DNA of 64,000 nt from Bacteroidota bacterium. GTDB lineage: Bacteria > Bacteroidota > Bacteroidia > B-17B0 > Aurantibacillaceae. The position numbers and the translations under genes were made by a program. This document shows positions 18,257 to 28,764 of this stretch, in pieces (within the stretch, counting starts at the first letter, position 1; each line of letters opens with the position of its first letter). The stretch spans positions 1 through 64,000 of the forward strand of contig PLYA01000033.1 in the NCBI GenBank assembly GCA_003153315.1, given 5' to 3'. Below the pieces are notes generated by a model. That model searched no databases. It saw nothing but the letters and a program-made list of their open reading frames with translations, and was not told the DNA's origin.

Positions 18257-19996
18257 ATGAACCCGCTACTTTCTGATAATGCCCATACGGTGCTCAACAG
18301 TCGTTATCTGCTTAAAAATGAAGATGGAGTTATAGTAGAAAGCCCTGCCGAGCTTTTCAAACGTGTGGCAAACCATATTGCCAAAGCCGAACTTACATTT
18401 GGTAACGCAGCCGATGCAAAAGCATGGGAGGAAAAATTTTATACACTTATGTGCAAACTGAAATTTATGCCTAACTCTCCTACCCTTATGAATGCAGGTA
18501 TGCCGTTGGGGCAACTAAGCGCCTGTTTTGTATTGCCAGTTGAAGATAGTATAGAATCTATTTTTACTACCCTTAAAAATACCGCAATCATTCAGCAAAG
18601 CGGTGGTGGAACTGGATTTAATTTTTCTGCCCTTCGGCCTGAGGGAGATTTTATTTCTTCCAGTTCAGGTCATGCTTCGGGTCCGGTTTCTTTTATAAAA
18701 ATATTTGATGCCGCTACCCAACATATTAAGCAGGGAGGTAAAAGGCGCGGTGCCAATATGGGTATTATAAATATTGATCATCCGGATATAGAAGAATTTA
18801 TTTCGGTAAAACGGGAAGAAGGTGTGCTTTCTAATTTTAATATCTCAGTTGGCATATATGATACTTTTATGCTGGCGGTAGAGCAGGACCTAAACTGGCA
18901 ATTAAAGCACCCGGGCACCGGAAAGGTTATGAAAGAAATAAAGGCACGTATATTATGGAACACCATAGTAGAAAATGCCTGGAGCAGCGGAGACCCCGGT
19001 TTGGTATTTTTAGATACCGTTAATGAAAGCAATCCTACACCTGTGGTTGGCGCCATTAATTGTACAAACCCCTGCGGCGAAGTTCCTTTGCTTGCTTATG
19101 AGGCTTGTAATTTGGGCTCTATCAATGTTTCTAAATTCATTCTATCTAACAGCAAACAAATTGACTGGAAGAATTTGGAAGAAACCATTCATTATTCCAT
19201 CCGCTTTTTAGATAATGTAATTGAAATGAACAATTACATTATTCCCGAAATAAAAGCCATGGTTAGCGGTAACCGAAAGATTGGTTTGGGCATTATGGGT
19301 TGGGCAGAATTGCTTATAAAAATGCATATTCCGTATGATTCGGAAGAAGCCATACAATTGGCGGAACAGCTGATGAAATTTATAAATGAAAAAAGTAAAG
19401 CAGTTTCGGTTGAACTGGCTAAACAGCGTGGTGTTTTTAAGAACTGGAAAAAAAGTATTTATTACCCGCAAACATCTATCCGCAATGCCACACGCACAAG
19501 CATTGCTCCTACAGGCACCATTTCTATCATTGCCGGAACAAGTTCGTCTATTGAACCTTTGTTTGCTTTGGCTTTTCACAGAGAAAATGTATTGAATAAT
19601 GAAACACTGGATGATATTAATCCGCTGTTCGTTGAATATCTAAAAGAAAACAAGCTATATGCTGAAGCAATCATTCAGCAGGTTAAAAAAACAGGTACAC
19701 TTGCAGAAACTAATTTATCTGCCGAAGTAAAAAGTTTATTTAAAACATCGCTTGAAATAGAACCGCAATGGCATATACGCCATCAGGTAGCTTTTCAAAA
19801 ATATACGGATAATGCTGTTTCAAAAACAATCAACATGCCGGCTGAAGCAACGATAAAGGATATAAATAACGCCTATATGTATGCTTGGAAACAAAAGGCT
19901 AAAGGGGTAACCATTTTTCGTTATGGTTCAAAACAAAAACAAGTACTAAAAAGCGGCATTGATAACCAAGATGCCTGTCATGTTTGTATAAGCTGA
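18257..19996 (+). CDS. nrdJ: Adenosylcobalamin-dependent (class II) ribonucleotide reductase, short form
   Basis: NSPTLMNAGMPLGQLSACFVLPVEDSIESIF, QSGGGTGFNFSALRP, INCTNPCGEVPLLAYEACNLGSINVSKF; C-terminal CHVC. Confidence 0.9.
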   Translation: MNPLLSDNAHTVLNSRYLLKNEDGVIVESPAELFKRVANHIAKAELTFGNAADAKAWEEKFYTLMCKLKFMPNSPTLMNAGMPLGQLSACFVLPVEDSIESIFTTLKNTAIIQQSGGGTGFNFSALRPEGDFISSSSGHASGPVSFIKIFDAATQHIKQGGKRRGANMGIINIDHPDIEEFISVKREEGVLSNFNISVGIYDTFMLAVEQDLNWQLKHPGTGKVMKEIKARILWNTIVENAWSSGDPGLVFLDTVNESNPTPVVGAINCTNPCGEVPLLAYEACNLGSINVSKFILSNSKQIDWKNLEETIHYSIRFLDNVIEMNNYIIPEIKAMVSGNRKIGLGIMGWAELLIKMHIPYDSEEAIQLAEQLMKFINEKSKAVSVELAKQRGVFKNWKKSIYYPQTSIRNATRTSIAPTGTISIIAGTSSSIEPLFALAFHRENVLNNETLDDINPLFVEYLKENKLYAEAIIQQVKKTGTLAETNLSAEVKSLFKTSLEIEPQWHIRHQVAFQKYTDNAVSKTINMPAEATIKDINNAYMYAWKQKAKGVTIFRYGSKQKQVLKSGIDNQDACHVCIS

Positions 19997-20065
19997 CTCT
20001 CAGGCATTAGCTAACAAATGTTGACATAATTTAAATGACTGGTAATAATAACACAATAATGCTAA

Positions 20066-22195
20066 ATGAATAATTTAAAACAAATTTTAGAACCAAAATC
20101 AGTTGCTGTAATTGGCGCGTCGGAAATAAAAGGAACCATTGGCTATGCTGTTTTTTTTAATATACTCACATCAGATTTTCAAGGGGTTGTCTATCCGGTA
20201 AACCCAAAGTATAACAATATTATGAGCGTAAGATCCTACAATAATGTAGGTGAAATTCCGGATGAGATTGATCTCGCTATTTTATGTATTCCTAAAAATG
20301 CCGTTAAAGAAGTTATAGAACAATGCGCCTTAAAAAATATAAAAGGTGCGGTGGTAATAACCGCCGGCTTTAAGGAAACAGGAAATGAAGGAAAAAAGCT
20401 GGAAGATGAAATTGCAGCTATTGCAAGAGAGCATAATATTTTATTAATAGGCCCTAATTGCCTTGGTTTAGTTAATACTGCTGTAAACTGTAGCCTTAAT
20501 GCAACCTTTGCTATTGGCATGCCTCATAAGGGCAAAGTGGCATTGGTATCTCAAAGCGGGGCAGTTGGAATTGCAGCGCTTGATTATGCACAACAGCATG
20601 AACTCGGAATTTCAAAATTTATATCCATTGGCAACAAAGCTGTGGTAGATGAAAGTGATGTGCTGGAATATTTAATTGATGATAACGATACCACCGTGAT
20701 TACCATGTATGTTGAAGATATTACCAGGCCAACCCGTTTCTTTGAGATGGCAAAAAAGGCAAACGCAAAACAAAAACCTATCATTGTAATAAAAACGGGT
20801 AGGTCGATACGTGGTGCACAAGCCATTCATTCTCATACGGGGGCACTTTCAAGTTCTGATACAGCCTATGATTCGCTTTTTGCGCAATGTGGTGTAATCA
20901 GGGTAACGGAACTTTCAGAATTATTTGAGTATGCTAAAGGTTTTACCTGCCGGGTAGAACCTAAAGGAAAGCGTGTAGTTATTCTTACCAATGCCGGCGG
21001 AATGGGGATTATTACAACAGATGCTATAGAAAGAAATCATTTGGAAATGACCTCTTTTGAAGAAAGCATATCAAAAGAATTAAAAAGAGTTTTACCTGCT
21101 GAAGCTAATATACATAATCCTGTAGATGTTATTGGAGATGCGGATGCTAAGCGTATTGCAGATACATTAGCCATTATAGTAAAAGATAAAAATATGGACG
21201 CCTTAATTGTTTCTATTGTACCTACTATTAAAACAAATATGGATGAGATAGCTTTATCACTTTGTAAAATAGCAAAAGAAAATCCTCAAATACCTATACT
21301 CTCTAATCTTATGTCGTTGGAACCTGAACCTGCTTTTGAGAAAGTATTGGAACAGGCTAATATTCCCAACTTTAGTTTCCCCGAAATTAATGTCCGCACT
21401 CTGTCGGTTATGATTAACTATTATGAAAGCATAAAACAAACAGAAGAATTGCCGGCCAGATATCCTGTAAATGAAGAACAGGTAAAAGCTGTATTACAGT
21501 TGGTTAGGAAAGAAAAAAGAATTCGTTTGTCAGAAGCAGAGGGATATAAAATTCTTGAAGCTTATGGATTTAAAGCCCTGGATTACCGTGTGGCTAAAAA
21601 CATGGAAGATATTCTTGCTGCAACTAGCCAGATAGGCTACCCCATTGTGATGAAAATACTCTCTTCTGATATTTTACATAAAGTAGATGTGGGAGGAGTA
21701 CAGATAAATCTGAAAAACGAAGATGATGTAAAAAAAGCTTTTACAACCATTAGTGATAACATTAAAAAACTTAAAACGGGAACAAACATACAAGGCTTCC
21801 TGATACAGAAATTCTTTACGGGTAGCGGTATTGAAGTTATTATTGGGGCCAATGCCATTAAAGGTTTTGGTTCATTGATTATGTTTGGTCTTGGAGGAAC
21901 ATTGGTTGAATTATTTAAAGATGTTTCTTTTCGTTTAACTCCTTTAACAAAACAGGATGCTTTAAATATGATAATGGAGACAAAAGGCTATCAGATATTA
22001 AAGGGCTATAGGGGACACGCTCCTTATAATATGGAAGGTATTGTAGATTGTCTTTTAAGGTTGTCGCAACTTGTAACAGACTTCCCTGAAATTCAGGAAC
22101 TGGATATGAACCCGGTAAAAGTACTTGAAGATGGCACTAGCGTTGTTGTTATGGATGCAAAAGCAATTCTTTCTGGTGAACAACAAATTGTTTAG
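20066..22195 (+). CDS. ADP-forming acetate--CoA ligase / acyl-CoA synthetase family (fused alpha-beta)
   Basis: PKSVAVIGASEIKGTIGYAVF, ATP-grasp GYPIVMKILSSDILHKVDVGGV. Confidence 0.92.
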   Translation: MNNLKQILEPKSVAVIGASEIKGTIGYAVFFNILTSDFQGVVYPVNPKYNNIMSVRSYNNVGEIPDEIDLAILCIPKNAVKEVIEQCALKNIKGAVVITAGFKETGNEGKKLEDEIAAIAREHNILLIGPNCLGLVNTAVNCSLNATFAIGMPHKGKVALVSQSGAVGIAALDYAQQHELGISKFISIGNKAVVDESDVLEYLIDDNDTTVITMYVEDITRPTRFFEMAKKANAKQKPIIVIKTGRSIRGAQAIHSHTGALSSSDTAYDSLFAQCGVIRVTELSELFEYAKGFTCRVEPKGKRVVILTNAGGMGIITTDAIERNHLEMTSFEESISKELKRVLPAEANIHNPVDVIGDADAKRIADTLAIIVKDKNMDALIVSIVPTIKTNMDEIALSLCKIAKENPQIPILSNLMSLEPEPAFEKVLEQANIPNFSFPEINVRTLSVMINYYESIKQTEELPARYPVNEEQVKAVLQLVRKEKRIRLSEAEGYKILEAYGFKALDYRVAKNMEDILAATSQIGYPIVMKILSSDILHKVDVGGVQINLKNEDDVKKAFTTISDNIKKLKTGTNIQGFLIQKFFTGSGIEVIIGANAIKGFGSLIMFGLGGTLVELFKDVSFRLTPLTKQDALNMIMETKGYQILKGYRGHAPYNMEGIVDCLLRLSQLVTDFPEIQELDMNPVKVLEDGTSVVVMDAKAILSGEQQIV

Positions 22196-22324
22196 CAAAT
22201 TCATAGGAAAGAAATTGTAAGTGTATGAAAGCAATTAGGTGTTTGGAGTAAGGAAGCACAGTTTTTTTATATAAAAGTAAGTAAATAAAATGCAACGAAA
22301 TTTAAAAATATCTTCTAACTAAAA

Positions 22325-22357
22325 AAATCCTTGTAAATTATTTCTTTACAAGGATTT
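22325..22357. terminator. Hairpin AAATCCTTGTAAA...TTTACAAGGATTT
   Basis: 13-bp perfect stem. Confidence 0.75.
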
Positions 22358-22636
22358 GTTTTAATTTTCGTGACCGATGTTGGTGACGATCTAAACCAAA
22401 TTTACGAAGATTTACGAGACTTATACGTTTTGAAGGCTATCATCAAATTACCGTAGAAAACCGCAACGTGGCGTGAATTTGCGGTAAATTAGGGTAGATT
22501 TTGACAGGGACTTGATGGTAATTTTGGTTGTAGGGTTTAGGGCGGCTACGAACACCGGAATGTTTTTAATTTATGAGTCCGAAACCTTGTTGATTAACCG
22601 CTGCTATTTACAGTATAGTTTCAAATTCGAACCTCG

Positions 22637-23287
22637 TCAATTTCTTACAAATAACCACTTAACTGTTTTATATACGCCTACAAAAACATAACCTAGAATA
22701 CCGAGTTTTACTTTCTCTTGGTAATAAACAGTAATGGTAGAATAGTCTACTAAATGAGAGATACGGCTCATTTTCCCTTTCAATAAATCAATTTCGCCAT
22801 TCAATCTTTCAAGCTCTTTTTCGACCTGTAATGTTTCACCTACCGTACTCGCTTTTTCCAATAATTCTAAATAGCGCTTACGCGCTCTTTCCGCATTTTC
22901 TAAACGTATTTGGTAATCGGTAAATTCGTCAGTAACATCTGTAGCCGAAATAGTTTTATTTTTCACTTTTCCTGATGTGGAAATATCGCTTAGTGCATCT
23001 TTTAACGAAGAAGATTTTACCCGTATAGTTGTATAGTTATTACTTGACGTTAACACATATCCATTGTATTTTTTTGCTACCGCCGCTACATGTGCATCTA
23101 CTGAATCGGGAAGTTTTGCTTCAACAGTTAAAGTAGCATTATAGATCATCATTCGCGTGTCTTCTTTATCCTTTTTTTCATTGTCATCTAAATAACGAAC
23201 GTTATAATGAGCAGACGATCTATGCTTAGTTGCGCATCCTGTAAAAACTAAGACACAGGATAGCATGATTAATATTTGCTTTTTCAT
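22637..23287 (-). CDS. DUF4349-like lipoprotein
   Basis: Lipobox FTGCATK; RARKRYLELLEKASTVGETLQVEKELERLNGEIDLLKGKM. Confidence 0.8.
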   Translation of the reverse strand: MKKQILIMLSCVLVFTGCATKHRSSAHYNVRYLDDNEKKDKEDTRMMIYNATLTVEAKLPDSVDAHVAAVAKKYNGYVLTSSNNYTTIRVKSSSLKDALSDISTSGKVKNKTISATDVTDEFTDYQIRLENAERARKRYLELLEKASTVGETLQVEKELERLNGEIDLLKGKMSRISHLVDYSTITVYYQEKVKLGILGYVFVGVYKTVKWLFVRN

Positions 23288-23374
23288 ACTCTGATTTTAT
23301 TTAATACTGTATGGGACTATTCCGGATCAAGTAACAATTCAATCAATAATCAAACAACTAAAAAAACAGAAACA

Positions 23375-23962
23375 ATGAAAACAGAACAATTAAATAATCA
23401 ACAAACCGAAACTCAATTAAAAATTCCCGTATTAGAATTCGATAACGATCAATTTTATTTAATTGAAAACCCGGAGTCAACTAATGCAGATGATACCGAA
23501 AATTTGTTGCCAAAAAAATCTTACACCGATTTATTTGAAGAAGAAAAACAAAACGTAAATTTCTTATTAAAAAACTTCTGGGAGTTCTATAAATCAGATA
23601 AGGGAGCAAAAGCTATTGTCAATAAATTTTGTCAAAAGATAAAACCGTATTTCAAATCATTAGCATCAATGGATCAAAAGCCTGTTACATTTAAGACTTT
23701 AACCATACTTCAAAATGATATGGAGAAAATCGGTAATGCTACGTTACCCATTATGAACTGCCCGGTATCTTTTCAGCCAATTGGGTACTATGAAAGAGTA
23801 GTAGAGCATCGTTTGAAAGTATTTATTTCGGATACCGATTCCAATATTTGTAAAACGGTTCGTTTAAATTTTTCGAATGAACAAAGGGTGAGACATGAAC
23901 TTATGCTGAAACTTATGGAATCCTTCAGCGGAAATACTCCGGACAATTGGCTATTACCCTAA
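23375..23962 (+). CDS. Hypothetical protein in the recombinase-associated region
   Basis: ORF with internal ATG at 23375 (MKTEQLNNQQTETQLK...). Confidence 0.6.
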   Translation: MKTEQLNNQQTETQLKIPVLEFDNDQFYLIENPESTNADDTENLLPKKSYTDLFEEEKQNVNFLLKNFWEFYKSDKGAKAIVNKFCQKIKPYFKSLASMDQKPVTFKTLTILQNDMEKIGNATLPIMNCPVSFQPIGYYERVVEHRLKVFISDTDSNICKTVRLNFSNEQRVRHELMLKLMESFSGNTPDNWLLP

Positions 23963-24282
23963 TAATACGCCAGTTTTAGGAGTGCAGAATTGACTTGAAC
24001 GTGCCGAATAATGTACTTATACTTGTCCTGTAACGGGGTTGAAAGTATCGTCGTTATTCGGCTTTACGTTTTTAAATAAAATAAGAAAGGAGAAAAAAAT
24101 GTTACCACTTGAAGAAAGTAAAAAGTTACTTAATAAATACGGGCATAATTATACCGATGAAGAAATAAAAATAATTAGAGAGTTTGTGTCAACCCTGATT
24201 GATATCGACTATAAATTATTTAAGCGAAGGTTAGATGATGAACTTTCAAAAAAAGAAGAAGAAAATGAACAAGCAAAAATAA

Positions 24283-25890
<1,608 letters not shown>

Positions 25891-26018
25891 ATTTTTCTGA
25901 GCGCAAAAGTACTTTTTTATTATTAAATAAACTATTACTTTTTTAGGTGCATAAGATTAAAAGAAGGGGTAGTATTAACTTACTATTCCTTTTTTATTTA
26001 CAAATTACATTTATTGTT

Positions 26019-26429
26019 CTATGGGGCTACATCAATATTAAAATTACATTTTTGTTTTCTGGAAGTAATTTTAACCTTAATTCCACCAGTTACAGGAACT
26101 GAACTATTTTGAGAATCAATATAATTACCCGCAGCTAACAAATAATAATCGCCTTCGTACATTGTTCCAAAATCATAATTGCCATTTGAATCTACACTAA
26201 CAAGGGTATCATATTGCGTAACATCACTACCGGCGTATGAAGTAGCCCCATATTTCATATATACATTGGTGTTACTATAAATTCTAACATTATTAATGTA
26301 CGTCCCCTTAACATTACCAGTAAGTTCTACATACCCATAAATTTGGGCTTTTCAACCTTTAGCAAATTTATCTGTTCTGCATCCAATAAATAAAATACAT
26401 ATAAGAGCTATAAAGAGAATTTTAAACAT
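26019..26429 (-). pseudogene. Lipoprotein gene with an in-frame nonsense codon
   Basis: MFKILFIALICILFIGCRTDKFAKG*KAQIYGYVELTGNVKGTYINNVRIYSNTNVYMKYGATSYAGSDVTQYDT...; TGA at 26352-26354. Confidence 0.7.
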
Positions 26430-26583
26430 GTTTAATTTTCTTCTTCAAAAGTAGAATTGAAATTCACATAAAAGCTAAAACAAAAGGTGTTTTTAGATTA
26501 TTTAACAGAATATAAAATGCATTCATTATTTCTTAAAACTCAGTTTTAAAACAGAATGTTCCTCTAATTTTGAATTAATAGAA

Positions 26584-26703
26584 ATGAAAACAACTAAATT
26601 TATAGTGTGGTTTGCAAGTCATGAGAATGCTTGTAAAATACTTGCGTTTTTAATTGCCGCTGTTATATCAGCTTGTTTAGCAAAAATTTCTGTAAATATT
26701 TAA
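26584..26703 (+). CDS. Possible 39-aa single-TM peptide
   Basis: MKTTKFIVWFASHENACKILAFLIAAVISACLAKISVNI*. Confidence 0.35.
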   Translation: MKTTKFIVWFASHENACKILAFLIAAVISACLAKISVNI

Positions 26704-26794
26704 GAAATAAAATTTTGTTCTGCAAGTGTAAATCAATAATACACCGGTTGCATGAGTTTTGTTTTTACATTTGTCACAATCTAATTAAATAAAA

Positions 26795-28111
26795 ATGAGA
26801 AAATTATTACCCCTATTTATATTAGCGATAAGTTTTAATTTCTATGGACAATTAGCCGAAGATTATTACAATAAAGGTTTCTCTAAAGATGAATCCGGCG
26901 ATTATCAAGGAGCCATTCAGAATTATAGTAAAGCTATTGGACTAGACACTAATTTTGCCAAGGCTTATTATACTCGGGGTATTTGCAGAGACAAATTAGG
27001 AGATAAAGAAGGCTCTGTTAAAGATTTAACAAAAGCAATTAACTTAAATCATAAATCTCCAAAGGCTTATTTTGTGAGAGGTAATTACAAGTATGAGTTA
27101 AGAGATAAAGAAGGGGCTATACAGGATTATAGCCAAGCTATTGAGTTAGATCCTAAATCTGCCTCTGCTTATTATAATAGAGGAAATTGTAAACATGAAT
27201 TGGGAGATAAAGAGGGAGCATTAAAAGATTATAGCCAAGCTATTGAATTAGACCCTGTACCAGCTAAAACTTATTACATAAGAGGTGTTTGCAAATATGA
27301 ATTAGGGGATAAAGAGGGGGCTTTAAAGGATTTCACTAAAGCTATTGAATTGAATCCAAAATACGAAGCGGTTTATCATAACAGAGGGATTTGCAAATAT
27401 GAGTTAGGAGATAAAGGAGGGGCTATTCAAGATTATACCAAAATGATTGAGTTAGATTCAAAAAATATTACAGCTTATTATAACCGAGGAGCTTGTAGAG
27501 ATGAGATAGGGGCTGAAGAATATGCCATACAAGATTATACAAAAGTAATTGAGTTAGACCCTAAAAATGCAGATGCTTATTATAATAGAGGAAATTGTAA
27601 AAGTCAATTAAAAAATTACAAAGGAGCTATTGAAGATTTTAATAAAGTAATAGGATTAGATTCCAATTATATGGATGCTTATTATAGCAGAGGCTCTTCT
27701 AAAATAGAATTGAAAAATTATGCAGATGCCATAAAAGATTTTAATAAAATCATCCAGTTAGATGATAATTATCCTAAAGCGTATTATATCAGAGGTATTT
27801 GTAAAAGTAAATCTGCAGATAAAGAAGGTGCGATACAGGATTATACAAAAGCTATCAATATAGATCCTAAATATGATGAAGCTTATAGCAATAGAGGATT
27901 ATCTAAATCTGCACTCAGTGATTATAAGGGTGCTATAGAAGATTTTACTAAAGTAATTGAATTAAAACCAAAAAATGCTACGGCTTATTACAATAGAGGA
28001 GTATCAAAAAGTATTTTGCAAGATAATGATGGTGCTTGCGCAGATTGGAAAAAAGCGGTTGAATTGGGAAAAGATGACGCTTTTGAGTTTATAAAGAAAA
28101 ACTGTAAATAA
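26795..28111 (+). CDS. TPR repeat protein with signal peptide
   Basis: About twelve AYYNRGNCKxELGDKEGAIQDYTKAIELDPK repeats. Confidence 0.92.
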   Translation: MRKLLPLFILAISFNFYGQLAEDYYNKGFSKDESGDYQGAIQNYSKAIGLDTNFAKAYYTRGICRDKLGDKEGSVKDLTKAINLNHKSPKAYFVRGNYKYELRDKEGAIQDYSQAIELDPKSASAYYNRGNCKHELGDKEGALKDYSQAIELDPVPAKTYYIRGVCKYELGDKEGALKDFTKAIELNPKYEAVYHNRGICKYELGDKGGAIQDYTKMIELDSKNITAYYNRGACRDEIGAEEYAIQDYTKVIELDPKNADAYYNRGNCKSQLKNYKGAIEDFNKVIGLDSNYMDAYYSRGSSKIELKNYADAIKDFNKIIQLDDNYPKAYYIRGICKSKSADKEGAIQDYTKAINIDPKYDEAYSNRGLSKSALSDYKGAIEDFTKVIELKPKNATAYYNRGVSKSILQDNDGACADWKKAVELGKDDAFEFIKKNCK

Positions 28112-28220
28112 ATTACCATTATTTTTACCTAACAATAACCAATTTCTTATTTATAACGCCAAAAGATGTATTAATACTAATATTATAAACTCCGTACTTG
28201 CATCTGCATTCGTTTTACCT

Positions 28221-28259
28221 CTTAGAAGCTGATGCTCTATCCAGCTGAGCTATGGGACT
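28221..28259 (-). pseudogene. 5'-half fragment of a tRNA-Arg-like gene
   Basis: cttagaagctgatgctctatccagctgagctatgggact aligns with 25851-25890 with one deletion and a few substitutions; homology ends at the anticodon loop. Confidence 0.75.
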
Positions 28260-28267
28260 GCAGGCAA

Positions 28268-28750
28268 TTACACTTCTATGCGTTTAAGTAATGGCAAAGA
28301 ACTTAGCTTAGCTATATGCTCTGCCAGTGAATTCCCTTCTTTAGTAAATGGCCATACAAAAAGTGATTTAATAGGATGTTGTTTTTTTATACTTTCTATA
28401 GCTTCTAGGGTTAGCTTTTTTGCAATACCTTTATTTCGATATTCCGGCAATACCATAGCCGAACAAAGATAAATGGCTTCATACGGAATATTAAGGGGTG
28501 TAAGGTCTAAGAGTTCCTGTTCGGTAATACTTTTATTAATAAATCTGTTCATTAAATCACGTGTTGTGGGTATTACCAAAATCCAAACAACAGGTCCCTT
28601 ACCATCATCATATTCCGACAAGGTTGAAGGATGTAAGTTTTTTAAACGCTTAATTACTTCTTCATCTACACTTAGTTGGTTTGCGTCGTTTCTCACATCA
28701 AAAACCTCTTCTGCCAACTGTATCATTCTTTCAAAATTACTTAAAGCCAT
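28268..28750 (-). CDS. GNAT family N-acetyltransferase
   Basis: LCSAMVLPEYRNKGIAKKLTLEAIE. Confidence 0.85.
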   Translation of the reverse strand: MALSNFERMIQLAEEVFDVRNDANQLSVDEEVIKRLKNLHPSTLSEYDDGKGPVVWILVIPTTRDLMNRFINKSITEQELLDLTPLNIPYEAIYLCSAMVLPEYRNKGIAKKLTLEAIESIKKQHPIKSLFVWPFTKEGNSLAEHIAKLSSLPLLKRIEV

Positions 28751-28764
28751 AGGTGAAATTATAA

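Noticed and set aside
22370-22630. Left attachment site of the serine-recombinase element
   Set aside because: The position is plausible, but I could not identify a convincing match to the tRNA-Arg crossover sequence.
26795-28111. DNA tandem repeats in this region as a noncoding array
   Set aside because: Explained by TPR coding repeats in one long ORF.
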